From Silurus meridionalis (Eukaryota; Chordata; Actinopteri; Siluriformes; Siluridae), in contig NC_060887.1 of NCBI RefSeq assembly GCF_014805685.1, forward strand, positions 35,939,463 to 36,003,462: a stretch of DNA of 64,000 nt, in the 5' to 3' direction. The position numbers and the translations under genes are program-made. Within the stretch, counting starts at the first letter, position 1, and the number at the start of each line of letters is the position of its first letter. The notes under the pieces are model-generated. The model saw only the letters and a list, made by a program, of their open reading frames with translations, had not been told where the DNA came from and made no database searches. Positions 46,701 through 58,255 of this stretch are shown one piece after another.

Positions 46701-46808
46701 GTTGGTGTGAAAGAGGCAGATGTAGAGGACAGGGTGGTATGGAGACAGATGATCCGCTGTGGCGACCCCTAATGGGAGCAGCCGAAAGAAGAAGAAGAAG
46801 AAGAAGAA
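43681..46808 (+). mobile_element. Full-length RTE-like LINE (copy A)
   Basis: It starts AACCCAGCCATTAGG and ends CCCCTAATGGGAGCAGCCGA followed by a (GAA)n-type tail. The element holds a roughly 300-bp 5' leader, AP endonuclease, RT and a C-terminal domain. It is inserted in the transposase gene of Tc1 copy d, in the opposite orientation to that gene, with an exact 17-bp target duplication. Confidence 0.96.
44016..46772 (+). pseudogene. LINE endonuclease-reverse transcriptase polyprotein (copy A), frameshifted
   Basis: Segments in order: MTGRVREVADMMERRKVDML and VQETKWKGSKARNIGGGF (endonuclease N-terminus, 44016-44270); INVISAYAPQVGCEMEEK and LVIGADFNGHVG (shifted frame, 44275-44430); linker with KETWWWNEEVQESIRGKRLA; GPDDIPVEA; VLVPIFKHKGYVQTCSNYRG; QQYGFMPRKSTTDALFALRM; FVDLEKA, then a one-base loss; GLHQGSALSPFLFAVVMDRL; MFADDIVIC (RT active site, about 46033); MLRFSLGVTSMDKIRNEFIR; and GRRKRGRPRRRFMDVVREDM. 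Roughly half a dozen frame changes kill it. Confidence 0.93.
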
Positions 46809-46825
46809 GTGAGAAAAGGCTTTTT
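46809..46825. repeat. 17-bp target site duplication, right
   Basis: Exact repeat of 43664-43680. Confidence 0.96.
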
Positions 46826-47179
46826 CCTTGCATGCCTCCCAGACAGCTTGTTGGCATGTAGAGAGCGTCTGATGGTTGTTTTGGAGACTCTGTGACCCCA
46901 AGATGCCACTCTTTGATGCAATTCTGTGACGGTGAGCTTGGGAAATTTTTTTACTTCTCTTACCATCCTCCTCACTGTGCGTTGTGGCAAGATAAACTTG
47001 GGACCTCTTCCAGCCTTGTTTGTCACTGTTCCAGTTGTTTTAAACTTCTTAATGATTCCTCTGACTGTAGATACCGGCAAGTTAAGGCGAGTGGCTATTT
47101 TCTTGTAGCCATTGCCTGACTTATGAAGGTCGACACACATCTGCCTTACTTGAATGGTGTGTTCTCTTGTCTTTGCCAT
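46809..47179 (-). pseudogene. Tc1-like transposase, DNA-binding part (copy d)
   Basis: An uninterrupted frame starts MAKTREHTIQVRQMCVDLHK, continues with a paired-like helix-turn-helix (SGNGYKKIATRLNLPVSTVR), a GRGPKF linker and a second HTH (KLTVTELHQRVASWGHRVSK), and reaches ARKKPFLT where the LINE interrupts it. The protein continues in the segment at 43075-43680. Confidence 0.92.
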
Positions 47180-47523
47180 GTTGACAAATGGGTAAGAGAA
47201 TTAGGCCTCTGTGTCACGTCATATTTATACCCCAGGAAACAGGAAATCATGAATTACTAATTAAAAGTCCCTAGATACCCTGACCAACCTTAGCAACTAC
47301 AGAAAAATATATAAAAAAAAAAAAAAATAATAATTTTTCAGAGGAATTGTTAGGGGTGCCAATAATTGTGGGACACATGATTTTAAGTTTTTTTTTTTTT
47401 TCTAAATGTATGATTTTTTTTACCACCAAAGTTTTGGGTTCTATGTTGTTTTTAAAAAAAAGGAACATTTTTAGAAGTCCACGACCACATCTTAAACAGG
47501 GGTGCCAATAATTGTGGAGGGCA

Positions 47524-47526
<3 letters not shown>

Positions 47527-47590
<64 letters not shown>
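47527..47590. repeat. (TA)n microsatellite, right of Tc1 copy d
   Basis: About 32 TA units, then a poly-T run. It continues the tract at 42696-42804. Confidence 0.96.
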
Positions 47591-47599
<9 letters not shown>

Positions 47600-47604
47600 T
47601 TTTT

Positions 47605-48302
47605 ACATAAAACAGTGACAGGACCTTTTTGTTAATAATAGCTGTTAGATAGCCACTGTTTTGTAGTCATCATTTTACTTGTTCAGTCTTCTACATTTGC
47701 CAGACTAGCTTTGCTTCATAGTTAGAAGACAGCTAGTTTGATGTAAATGCAAAAAAACAATTACATAACAAGACTACACAAGTCTAATGTTTGCCCAGAA
47801 TACATGTTCTATTTTCTTCCTATTTTCTAACTTATTTGTTCAATCTATCCCATTTAGCAAGTTCTCCACTATTGTTATATCATGTTTTTTTATTTCAAAT
47901 TTTGCATTGACTGCCTGCCAGATTAGCTTGATTTTTAAGTTAATGCAAACCAGCCAATAAATTTATTGTTAACGGCCAAGAGTTCAAACACAAACGTAAG
48001 TGCACATGAAAAAGTCAGTACTATTGTCATTTTAAATTGATCTCTATAGAGCTTTTTAGCAGGCTACTCGATATCTTTAACTGCAAACTGTGAAAAGTAT
48101 ATCCTCATGGAGAAGGGAAAATTGGGAAAATTGAATGCAAGAGGAATTAAAAAAACATCCGATACAATTGTATGCAATTATAGATGGAAAAGTCAAGTGT
48201 CACAATACTTTTGCCATTTTATTTTGTCCCTATATAGCAATTGCATTGGTAGCTGCTTCATATGTATTGCGTACAAACATATATATATATATATATGTAT
48301 AT

Positions 48303-48333
<31 letters not shown>

Positions 48334-49222
48334 CTGTATATGTATGTATGCAAGCAAGAGAGAGTGTTTGCTCTTCATTCAATTAGATTTCCTTCAATTC
48401 ACTAATTCCACTAACACTAATATTTGTGTATCACAAAAAATAAATAAAAGAAATGAATAACTCACCATCATCAGATCTGGATGATGAACAAGGAACACAC
48501 TCCCTCTGAGCCGTGAGATTTATTGGTGTCTTTTCATGCCACAATTCATCGGTTTCTTTTTAGAAAAGCATTCCTGTTTCACCTCTCATGATAAGCCAAC
48601 TTTTTGAATAAAAAAGTGTATTTATTCCCCTTCTCTTTAAGGGTCCCTAAGGTTTTGCTTATGTTTAAAATGGTTACAGTTTCAGTGGATTTGGTTAAAA
48701 ACTGATAATCAACCCTGAAAACTAATTTTTGGTCACTACTAATGAAATCCAAGTTTATTACCCCAAAATGTTCAATGTTTCCCAGACACTGCCTTTTCAT
48801 TACAGTCCAAAGTAGCACTTTCTGAAAAGAAAAAAAAAAAGGAAAAATGCAGCATGGTGTATATGAAAAAAGTTTTGAAGTGTGAACTCCATATGTACTC
48901 ATGAATCCAAGAGATTGCATCTTAGATTGCTTCACCTCACTTCCCTCAGCACTTACTTCAGCTTTCTTCTTTTCTTACTTTTTTACTCGCTCAGAAAAGA
49001 AAACTGTCTTCTCACAGTAACGGGAATCTATTAACAACCAAAAGAACAAACTCATTTAGACTGATAATTTGTGTGTGACGTTAAGTAAGTGGACAAATTA
49101 GCAAAGAAGAATTGCATAAATTGAGTCTTTATGTCACAGAGTGACAGAATATTAGCATTTGTTAATTGTTCCCAATAGCCTTGGTGAGAAACTGAATCTA
49201 TCAACACTGCTGAAGGAAATAA
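47605..49222. other. Unannotated stretch with a compound microsatellite
   Basis: A (TA)n-(TG)n-(TA)n tract lies at 48276-48345. Elsewhere AT-rich sequence with no recognised family or gene. Confidence 0.45.
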
Positions 49223-49690
49223 AAGACTGGACTACTGCAACTCTCTGCTGGCAGGTCTTCCTCTGAACGCTATTCGTCCACTGCAAATGATCCAAAACGC
49301 AGCTGCATGACTTGTGTTCTATCTGCCCAAGTTCTCCCACACCACCCCACTGCTGCACTCCCTTCACTGGCTTCCAGTAGCTGCACGTATCATATTTAAA
49401 ACATTGATGCTTGCCTACAAGGCCAAAAATGGACCGGCACCATCTTACCTCAGAGACCTCATCACATCTCGCACTGCACCACGCTGTCTGAGATCCTCCA
49501 GCACTGCTCGACTGGTACCACCTTCTCTCAGAATGAGAGGCAGGTACAATTCAAGGCTCTTCTCTGTTCTGAAACCAAGGTGGTGGAATGAACTTCCCCT
49601 AGATGTCTGTACAGTGGAGTCCCTGGCTATTTTCAAGCGACGGTTGAAGACCTTCATTCTGAAGTGTTTGATTCAATTTGGCGAAAATAA
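49223..49690 (+). pseudogene. L2-type LINE, 3' end of RT gene
   Basis: The frame reads LDYCNSLLAGLPLNAIRPLQ and MIQNAAA, then a TGA (normally Arg; CpG decay), then LPKFSHTTPLLHSLHWLPVA, YKAKNGPAPSYLRDLITSRT and PRWWNELPLDVCTVESLAIF. This is the C-terminal end of L2-like RTs. After the stop it stays open for about 135 codons. It is a 5'-truncated retrotransposed copy. Confidence 0.92.
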
Positions 49691-49814
49691 TTTCTTTGGT
49701 GATATATATATTTATTTATAGTACATTTACCAATGGCACCATGTTTTCCATTCATTTATAGTCATTAGTTATTTAATGTTGTGATTGGACATAAATGAAA
49801 CTCAGATTTGTTGA

Positions 49815-50640
49815 AGGTGGTGGTGGGCCATCATTTATACCAGAGATCCCTCATGCCTGTGTTAACTTCTGGCTCTCCCTTTTAATTATGCTGCCATACC
49901 AAGTCTTCCCAGAGCCCCCAAATGCACAATGTCCTTAACTTTTATACAACAATAATGATACTTAATAATCCATATCTTTATCTCCCTGTTATCCCTCTTC
50001 TCTGTCTCTCTCTCAGTCAAATTAATCATGATCCGGAGGTACCAGTGATCACTGTTCCTGCTCCTCTCCTCTTCTTGGATCTTCCTCCATCATCTCGGCC
50101 TGCCTCTGGATGGTGTTCTTTTTGATTGGCGGTCACTCTGTGCAGCTGGGGACAGTTTCTCCTCAATGGCCTGGGGATCCAGGAGATTACACAGGGGCTT
50201 GGAGGACGGATCTGGACTGTAGTTAATGTTGACAGTCTGCTACACTGACACAGGACTACAGTTTGCATTTGATCACCATCATTGCACACCTCTGTCCAGC
50301 TGCAAACACAGTTGTGGTGATGGAAATTGTAATAAAAAAACTAACCAAATAAACATGGTTGAATTGCGGATATAATGAATTTTTATTATGTCTCTCCATA
50401 ACATGTCTATGACATCTCTCTATTACATCTATCTATAATGTCTCTCTGAAAAGTCTGTCTATAAAATCTCGCTTTTAACTCGGTTCAATTTAATTAGAAA
50501 TGATTTGTACAGAGCTTTTTATAATGAACTTTACAGAATTGAATATATTATTAATATAAATTTTACCATTCAAATACCCATTCATCATATTGTCATTATG
50601 TTAATTTATACTGTTTCTATTGATTACAATCAATGCATCT
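49815..50640 (+). repeat. Dispersed teleost repeat, possibly a LINE 3' region
   Basis: ATCATGATCCGGAGGTACCA, GGATGGTGTTCTTTTTGATT and CAGTTTGCATTTGATCACCA recall a repeat often found downstream of L2-like ends in fish. I know it by memory only; no second copy is present in the window. Confidence 0.4.
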
Positions 50641-51013
50641 ATTGATTACAGTTCAAATTGATCTTCATGGTTCTTGAATTTAACCTTCCACTGTAACCTT
50701 ATAGATCTTTGAGGTCTTCATGGAGCCTTGCTCAGATGCACTAAGGATTGTCCTCCAAACATAAAGAACTTCATCCAAAAGTAGGGAATCAAGATGAATC
50801 AGGCTGAAGAAAGGGACAGGATTACTGGTACATCAGAAGCATGTTTAGCTCAACTTGATAGAGAGAGTGAGAAAAAGAGAGGTGACAGGAAAAGGAGTGA
50901 AATATGGATGATTAGCTGTCCTTATTGTTACATAATAGTTCAGGACTCTGTGTCATGTGATCAGAGTGCATCTAAGAACTATAACAATACTAGCTAGGAC
51001 AGCATTTTACATT
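50641..51013. other. Unannotated stretch
   Basis: No feature recognised. Confidence 0.35.
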
Positions 51014-52290
51014 CTATATAATGTCTCTGTGTCTCTCTGCATTACATATCCACAAACTCTCTATAATGTCTCCCTTTACTTTATCTCTATCATCTCTCTT
51101 CAACATCATATTCTAACATCTTTCTCTCTAATGACTCTCTCTCATGTCTCTCTATAACGTCTTCCTCTAACGTTTCTTTCTAACACCGTGTTCTAATGTC
51201 TCTTTGTAATGCCTTTCTAATGTCTCTCCCTCTCTGTCTCACTAACAGCTCTCTAAACCTTTTTTTTTTAAATTATCTCTAATGTCTTTCTCTTACGTCT
51301 CTCTCCAACATCTCTCTCTAACGTCTCTTTTTATACACTCTCTAACATCTCTCTTTAACATTTCTTTCTCATGTCTCTCTCTAGCGTCTCTTTTATCGCC
51401 TCTTTCTCTCTAACATCTCTTCCAAACTTCTCTCTAACATCTTTTCAAACTTCTCTCTAACATTTTTATCGTCTTTCTCATAAGTCTCTCTTACATCTCT
51501 TCTTATTATCTAAAATCTCTCTAAAGTCTCATTCTAAAGTCTCTCTCTTGTCTGTCTCCAATGTCTCTTTCTAACATCTCTTTTGTTCTCTTATCTCTCT
51601 CTAGCATCTCTTTCTAACATCTCTTTGAATTGGCTGTCTCTAATGTCTCTTTTACCGTCTCTCTCAATTCTCTTTCTGGCGTCTTTTAATCTTCTATCTC
51701 TAATGTCCCTCTCTAACATTCTCTCTCTCTCTAACGTCTCCCTTTAACATCTCTATAACATCTCTTTTATCGCCTCTCTCTAATGTCTCTTTTATCGTCT
51801 CTCTCTTTCTCTCAAACATCTCTCGTCTCTCTCTGTCTCTTTTATCAACTTTCTTACATCACTCTCTAATGTCTCTCTCGTGTTACTTTCTAACATTTCT
51901 CTCAAGTCTTTCTCTAATATATCATTTAATTGTCTCTCTATCATCTCTCACCAATGTCACTCTCTCTCTCTAACATAGTTTTTTTTTTTATCGTCTCTAA
52001 TGTCTTTCTCTTACGTCTCTCTCTAACATTTCTCTCTTCCATCTCTCTCCAACATTTCTTTTATCCTCTCTCTCAAACATCTCTTTCAAACTTCTTTCTA
52101 AGATTTCTTTTATTGTCTTTCTCTTATGTCTCTTTCTCTTATGTCTCTTCTTATCTCTCTAACTTCTCTCTCTAATGTCTATTTTAAAATCTCTCTCTAT
52201 AATCTCTTTATTGTCTCACTAATGTCTCTTTCTCATGACTTTCTAACGTTTCTCTCTCTCTGTAACGTAACTCTATCGTCTCTTTTTAAC

Positions 52291-52360
52291 TGTCAGGACC
52301 TTCCAAGCTCCCAGTGCGCGCTTCCGGGTCGGCGGCTATCTTGCCGTTTTTCCTGTTTTT
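52291..52360 (+). mobile_element. LTR fragment, 5' part
   Basis: TGTCAGGACCTTCCAAGCTC opens the fragment, then CTTCCGGGTCGGCGG and ATCTTGCCGTTTTT, which match the unit A LTR at 12628-12735 (ACTTCCGGGTCGGCGGCC, ATCTTGCTGTTTTT). Satellite resumes directly after it. Confidence 0.75.
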
Positions 52361-52632
52361 TAACATCAGATTCTAACATCTTTCTCTCTAATGTATCTCT
52401 CTCATGTATCTAACATTTCTCTCTATTTTCTTTATTATAAATAATTCCAATTAATTATTTCTGTAACGTCCCTCTCATGTCTCTTTGTAACGTCTCTTCC
52501 TAAAGTCTTTTTCTAATGTCTCTTTTTAATGTCTCTCTCTGTCTCTTTCTTATGTCTCTTTGTAATGTCTCTTTCTAAAGTCTCTCACTAACGTCTCTTT
52601 TTATTTTCTTTCTTATATCTCTCTAACATCTA

Positions 52633-53977
52633 CAGTGAGATAAAATAAGTATTTGAACACCCTGCTATTTTGCAAGTTCTCCCACTTAGAAATCATGGAG
52701 GGGACTGAAATTGTCATTGTAGGTGCATGTCCACTGTGAGAGACATAATCTAAAAGAAAAAAATCCAGAAATCACAATATTTGATTTTTAAACTATTTTT
52801 TTATGACCCTCAAAGACCTGTTAGTCTGCCTTTAAAATGTCCACCTCCACTACATTTATTATCCTAAATTAGATGCACCTGTTTGAGGTCGTTAGCTGAA
52901 TGAAGACACCTGTCCACCCAATACAATCATTAAGAATCCAACTACTAACTTGGCCAACACCAAAGAGCTGTCCAAAGACATTAGAGACAAAATTGTACAC
53001 CTCCACAAGGCTGAAAAGGGCTACGGGAAATTGCCAAACAGCTTGGTGAAAAAAGGTCCACTGTTGGAGCAATCATTAGAAAATGGAAGAAGCTAAACAT
53101 GACTGTCAATCTCCCTCGGACTGGGGCTCCATGCAAGATCTCACCTCCTGGGGTCTCAATGATCCTAAGGAAGGTGAGAAATCAGCCCAGAACTACACGG
53201 GAGGAGCTGGTCAATGACCTGAAAAGAGCTGGGCCCACCGTTTCCAAGGGTACTGTTGGTAATACACTAAGACGTCATGGTTCCCCTGCTTAAACCAGCA
53301 CATGTCCAGGCATGTCTTAAGTTTGCCAATGACCATTTGAATGATCCAGAGGAGTCATGGGAGAAAGTCATGTGGTCAGATAAGACCGAAATAGAACTTT
53401 TGGGTCATAATTTCACTAAAAGTGTTTGGAGGAAGAAGAATGATGAGTACCATCCCAAAAACACCATCCCTACTGTGAAGCATGGGGTGGTAGCATCATG
53501 TTTGGGGGTGTTTTTCTGCACATGGGACAGGGCGACTGCACTGTATTAAGGAGAGGATGACCGGGGCCATATATTGTGAGATTTTGGGGAAACAACCTCC
53601 TTCCCTCAGTTAGAGCATTGAAGATGGGTTGAGGCTGGGTCTTCCAACATGACAATGACCCGAAGCACACAGCCAGGATAACCAAGGAGTGGCTCTGTAA
53701 GAAGCATATCAAGGTTCAAGCGTGGCCTAGCCAGTCTCCAGACCTAAACCTAATAGAGAATCTTTGGAGGGAGCTCAAACTCTGTGTTTCTCAGCGACAG
53801 GCCAGAAACCTGACTGATCTAGAGAAGATCTGTGTGGAGGAGTGGGCCAAAATCCCTCCTGCAGTGTGTGCAAACTTGGTGAAAAACACCAACGATGACA
53901 ATTTCAGACCCTTCATGATTTCTAAGTGGGAGAACTTGCAAAATAGCAGGGTGTTCAAATAATTATTTTCCTCACTG
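52633..53977 (+). mobile_element. Tc1-like transposon (copy e)
   Basis: CAGTGAGATAAAATAAGTAT at the left and CCTCACTG at the right, each flanked by TA, with inner inverted blocks TTTGCAAGTTCTCCCAC. Same family as copy a at 5992, in the opposite orientation. About 1.35 kb: longer than copy a because the N-terminal half of the gene is present. Confidence 0.94.
52950..53905 (+). pseudogene. Tc1-like transposase (copy e), broken
   Basis: The expected start codon at 52950 is TTG instead of ATG. The N-terminal HTH is present across frames, followed by [20 protein letters not shown] and [21 protein letters not shown] deletion joins TLRRHG directly to the [16 protein letters not shown] part. Catalytic motifs: WSDKTEIELL (first Asp), [11 protein letters not shown] (second Asp) and [10 protein letters not shown] with the final Glu retained. 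The C-terminus is cut off by a deletion into the right terminal repeat. Confidence 0.9.
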
Positions 53978-54132
53978 TATTTCTAACATCTCTTTTTATT
54001 GTCTCTTTTTATCGTCTCTCTCGAACATCTTTCTGTTTGTCTCTCTCTAACTTTCTCACTCATGTCTCTATCTCATATGACTCTCTCTAACATCTCAAAC
54101 ATCGTTTTAACAACTTTTTATTGTCTCTCTCC

Positions 54133-54597
54133 GGGGGTGTTTTTGCACTGCCCTATTTTGCTCTGCTTGCCGACTCTTTAATTTTTGTTTGTTGTCCAGG
54201 TTTGAATTTGTTTATTGTTTATTCTTTTTTCTGAAATCTTACTGTTTTTAATTTTTTTCATATGTTTTTGGACAGTGGGGAATTTTTACTCTGCTCCTGC
54301 CCTTCATTAACCTCCTAAGACCTGAGCTTTGGTTTGGCTTGAATTTTAGATTTCTTCCAGTTATTTGGGCTTAGGAAGAACCAATAATTATAATAACCAT
54401 ATATTTTCTTTGAACATGAAGCTCTTCTTGGAAAAAAAAAATGATGTCACTTATGTGGACACTCGGTCTGTATCTACAGAAAACAATAAATGTCCACGTA
54501 TGTGGACACCCAGGTCGTAGGAGGTTAAATACTGTTTAAGTTTATATCCACCTGCATCCTGCATTTGGGTCCTTTCACTCATCTTTCCTGGCACTAA
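54133..54597 (+). mobile_element. LTR fragment, 3' part, carrying a MITE
   Basis: GGGTGTTTTTGCACTGCCC and CATCCTGCATTTGGGTCCTT match the 3' half of the LTR at 12960-13060. A 214-bp TTAA-flanked element is inserted in it. The middle of the LTR is missing; satellite plus Tc1 copy e lie between this piece and 52291-52360. Confidence 0.7.
54311..54524. mobile_element. TTAA-flanked MITE (piggyBac-like)
   Basis: The 214-bp element has inverted ends CCTCCTAAGACCTGAG and CCAGGTCGTAGGAGG and is bounded on both sides by TTAA, the target of piggyBac-type transposases. It also contains a GTGGACACT/GTGGACACC pair near the right end. Non-coding. Confidence 0.85.
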
Positions 54598-54900
54598 CAT
54601 CTCTCTCTAACGTCTTTTTATAATGTCTATAATGTCTCTTTATTGTCTCTCTATAACATATTTTTTAACATCTCTCTGACATCTCTCTCTAACGTCTTTT
54701 TTATTGTTTCTCTCTCTCTAATGTCTCTCTTTTACGTCTCTTTCTAACATCTTTATCTAACATCTGTTTCTAAAGTCTCTCTCTAATGTCTCTTTTTATC
54801 GTCTTTCGCTAATAAGTCTCTTTCATATGTCTCTCTCTCATGTCTTTATCTAACATCTCCTTTTTAACATCTCTCTCTAACCTCTATTGTTATCGTCTTT

Positions 54901-55917
54901 AAAAAAAATGTTGTTTATTTCTGTATCATTCAAAGCTCACAAGAGAGACAAAGAAGGAGCAAGCAGGAAATGGTGGCATTATAGACGAGGAGACAAGACA
55001 CTTCTCAGAAGGGCTGGCTCTAGAGTGGAGGACATTTGAGAGAATCAGAGGAGAGATGGAGGGAACAGGCAGAGGGACAATGGTCTGGAAATGAGCATGT
55101 AACCAATAAGAAAAACAAGAAAAAAACAACTTTTTTCACCCTCCTTTGTTGCAACGTGCAAGAGAGTAAATCTCATGCTGTTGACATTCATCTCGGAATC
55201 AAACACTCACACACAAACAAAACCAGGACCTTGGGGTCCTCAAGGTGAAGAGGGCTGATGATTCAGAGCTGGCCTGCATAGCCTCTTTCCATTCTCACTC
55301 TCGCTCTGTTCAGCTCCTAATGCAGACCGACGTTTCTATTTATTTCCAAATGCATTCGCAGTCGTGCTCCAAACACAAAGTGAAGCTTCTGCCACAGCCT
55401 GTGCAGGCCATGCGCTTACATCCCTCCGGAGACGTGTCAAACTCTCCGAATGCATATATGAATTTTCAGAGAAAAGTCCACCAGTCGCCGCATGAACTTG
55501 ATTTCCATGAATTTTCTCCTGTACACCTAATAAATTCCATCCTACCCCATGGAAGAAGTGCTAAAAGACAAAGTGAAGGTTAATAAACATACCCCGGCAG
55601 CTCCTGATTGATTTCTGGCCCGACAGGATGCTTCAGAAGTAGCCTTGATGATAACAGCCAAATGAATTGCAGCAGATTAGTAAGATCGGACCTTTTTTTC
55701 ATGTGATGAGAATTGAAATTGAACTTGGAGTGGAAGTGTAGGAGAAGGTGAAGAGGACGATCGGATCCCATCAGAGAACGTTTATGGGTTTAGATGCTCA
55801 TGATCAGAATTTAATTGTGGCTTGTTTTGTGTTGTACTGAAAACAAGCCAACAAACATCTAGATTCATGGCATTTGGCATAGCAGTTAAGGGCCTTGCTC
55901 AAGGGATCAACAGTGTC
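54901..55917. other. Unique-looking stretch
   Basis: Balanced base composition, no transposon signature. The 112-codon frame at 55245-55583 has no recognised domain and no gene context, so it is not called. Confidence 0.35.
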
Positions 55918-56080
55918 CAGCAACACCAAGCTGCCTTTTGGGGCCCATGAACAAGGCCCTTAACACTCAACTGCTCACTTGTATAAATGTGACTATTGTA
56001 AGTTGCTCTGGAGAATAGCATAAATGTGAATTTTGGTTGATTTCCTATCAGACGTCCAACATCTTAACCACTGAGATCCC
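55918..56080 (+). repeat. tRNA-derived SINE, mosaic remnant
   Basis: CAGCAACACCAAGCTGCC, then GAACAAGGCCCTTAACACTC and CAACTGCTCACTTGTATAAA follow the SINE body in plus orientation. Just before (55880-55905) AAGGGCCTTGCTCAAGGG is the same segment in minus orientation, so two copies are joined head to head here. Confidence 0.6.
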
Positions 56081-56151
56081 ACTAGAACCAGAAAATTTGT
56101 GTAAAAGTTTGTTGGAAACTTTAAATCTGTATCTTCAAGAACAGCGTATTC

Positions 56152-56195
56152 CACACAAACACACACGACACACACGCACACACACACACACACAA
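56152..56195. repeat. (AC)n microsatellite
   Basis: About 20 AC units with two interruptions. Confidence 0.9.
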
Positions 56196-56199
56196 ACTC

Positions 56200-56498
56200 C
56201 CCTGCTGCCTGTCACACACCTCAACACAACAGTGTTAACTTCTTTATTCATTTTCTTTATGTCCTGAGTTTATGTTCTGGATTATTGTAAAGTGATTTTC
56301 CTGGAGTACGTAAATTAGCACTTTATGGTTTAAAAATGGTGTTGTGTGGTTGTCCTACAAAATGACATTCCCACGAGGGCATTTACACTTTGCCCTATTG
56401 TACCAGTATGATAATGTATTTTATTGATTTTAAAGCACTTCTGTAAATCACTATGCATAAGGCATCTGCAAAAGCTGTGATTGCAATGCATTTATTTT
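56200..56498. other. Unannotated stretch
   Basis: No feature recognised. Confidence 0.35.
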
Positions 56499-57382
56499 CT
56501 ACATCTGTCTCCATACCACTTTTCCCTCTACATCTGCCTCTTTCAAATTAACTACCTGCATGTCTTCCCTCACTACATCCATAAACCTCCACCTTGGTCT
56601 TCCTCTTTTCCTCCTTTCTGGCGGCTCCATCCTCAGCATTCTCCTACCGATATACCCCATGTCCCTCCTCTGCACATGTCCAAACCTTCTCAATCTCGCC
56701 TCTCTCCCTTTGTCTCCAAAATGTCCTACATGCGCTGTCCCTCTAATAAACTCGTTTCTAATCCTGTCCATCCTCGTCACTTCCAACGAAAACCTTAACA
56801 TCTTCAGTTCTGCTACCTCCAGCTCCACCTCCTGTCTTTTACTCAATGCCACTGTCTCTAATCCATACAACATCTCAGGTCTCACCACAGTCCTAAAAAC
56901 TTTCCCTTTCACTCTCACAGATACTCTTCTATCACAAATCACTCCTGCTATCACTCTTCTCCACCCACTCCACTCTGCCTGCAATATTTTCTTAACTTCT
57001 CTAACACACTCTCTATTACTTTGCACTGTTGACCCCAGGTAACTGAACTCCTCCACCTTCTCCACCTCTTCTCCCTGCAACCACACCACTCCACTGTCCT
57101 CCCTCTCATTCACACACATGTACTCTGTCTTACTCCTACTGACTTTCATTCCCCTTCTCTCTCTGTACCCAGTTGGCTAACAATACCTGTTGCGGTCGTT
57201 GGTAACCTGGGCCTCGACCGATCCGGTATGAATTTCTGATTCGTTTTACGCTGGATGCCCCTTCTTTTACATTGTTTGTTTTATGCTGGATGCCCTTCCT
57301 AATGCAACCCTCCCCATTTATCCGGGCTTGGTACCAGCACTAAGAGTGCACTGGCTTGTGCAAGCCCAATGGCTGGGTTGAC
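56499..57382 (-). mobile_element. Internally deleted RTE-like LINE (copy F)
   Basis: On the minus strand the 5' leader (AACCCAGCCATTGGG from 57381, with one internal partial duplication of GCTGGATGCCC) joins at about 57155 to the C-terminal coding part starting MKVSRSKTEYMCVNERE. The 5' leader and the 3' coding region are retained; endonuclease and RT catalytic regions are absent. Confidence 0.9.
56502..57149 (-). pseudogene. LINE polyprotein C-terminal domain (copy F), open frame
   Basis: A continuous 216-codon frame: MKVSRSKTEYMCVNERED, VEEFSYLGSTVQSNRECVRE, LQAEWSGWRRVIAGVICDRR, VVRPEMLYGLETVALSKRQE, EVTRMDRIRNEFIRGTAHVG, GYIGRRMLRMEPPERRKRGR. It is the longest uninterrupted piece of this LINE protein in the window but carries no catalytic motif. 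The open frame may just reflect a younger insertion. Confidence 0.88.
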
Positions 57383-58162
57383 ATGTCCTTAGTTATTTTA
57401 ATGTAACTCTTTTCTCACATAATACATGTTTAATTTATTAAATATTAATCCAAAATTGAAAAATTTTTATTTTATTTGTACTTAATTTTTGCTAGATTTA
57501 TTTAAAATTTGTATTTTTGTTTATTATTAATTCTAGTGTCTATAATGTAAGGCAAACTAATGCAGTAGATAATGTCCAAAAAGAAAAGCACAATTTAAAT
57601 TACGTTATTGTTTTTATTGACCTGTTTATGCTCTGCTGTATGGCACATCTCTTTATTTACATTTTCCCTTTCCTCCATCTGCTTTATATTCATATTGGAG
57701 TTGTTTTGTGTGCTGGGTTTTTGTATGGCTGCCTCGACTAAGCAATTTCCTGTACGGGATCAATACAATATCTATCTGGGTGAGTTTTGTTCTCGTATAC
57801 AGCTTGTCCACTGGAGTGTGTTGGTCGCATAAATCATAGCACATACATCATAACAAAGTGCAAACATTTATTACTTACTGTCATTTATTACTTCCCTCTA
57901 AAAGAGGCATTCATGAATACAGAGTTTAATACATCTCTATGTTACTGAACTTTATTTATGTGTTTCCTGTTCAGATTAGAGACTGGGTTGTATTGTGACT
58001 TGCTCTGTCCTTGGGTTGAGTGATAAACTAAACAAACCAAACATTTGTACATTCATAAGTCTATTTAATACATAAACAGTCCTTGAACAAAGAAGAGTCT
58101 CTGATAAGATGTAACTTTTGTGCAACTTCTCAATAGCACTTATATCTAAGGCTTGAATATCA

Positions 58163-58163
<1 letters not shown>
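57383..58163. other. Unannotated stretch with a LINE-tail-like patch
   Basis: At 57735-57780, AAGCAATTTCCTGTACGGGA and TCAATACAATATCTATCTG resemble a common teleost LINE 3' tail. The rest is unrecognised. Confidence 0.4.

Positions 58164-58249
<86 letters not shown>
58164..58249. repeat. (TA)n microsatellite
   Basis: About 43 TA units. Confidence 0.97.

Positions 58250-58255
<6 letters not shown>

Larger units (their letters stand above)
51014..54900. repeat. Degenerate CT-rich satellite, with insertions
   Basis: Long tracts of words such as TCTCTCTAACATCTCTCTCT and TAATGTCTCTTT repeat with no fixed length, at roughly 10-20 bp spacing. Plus strand pyrimidine content is very high. The array is interrupted by LTR pieces, a Tc1 (52633-53977) and a MITE (54311-54524). 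A related short patch occurs at 50380-50470. Confidence 0.9.

Noticed and set aside
51930..52413. Ser/Leu-rich ORFs at 51.9-52.4 kb
   Set aside because: They are translations of the CT-rich satellite.
55245..55583. 112-codon ORF in unique-looking sequence as a gene
   Set aside because: No domain, no splice context, no similar frame elsewhere; length is within chance for this base composition.
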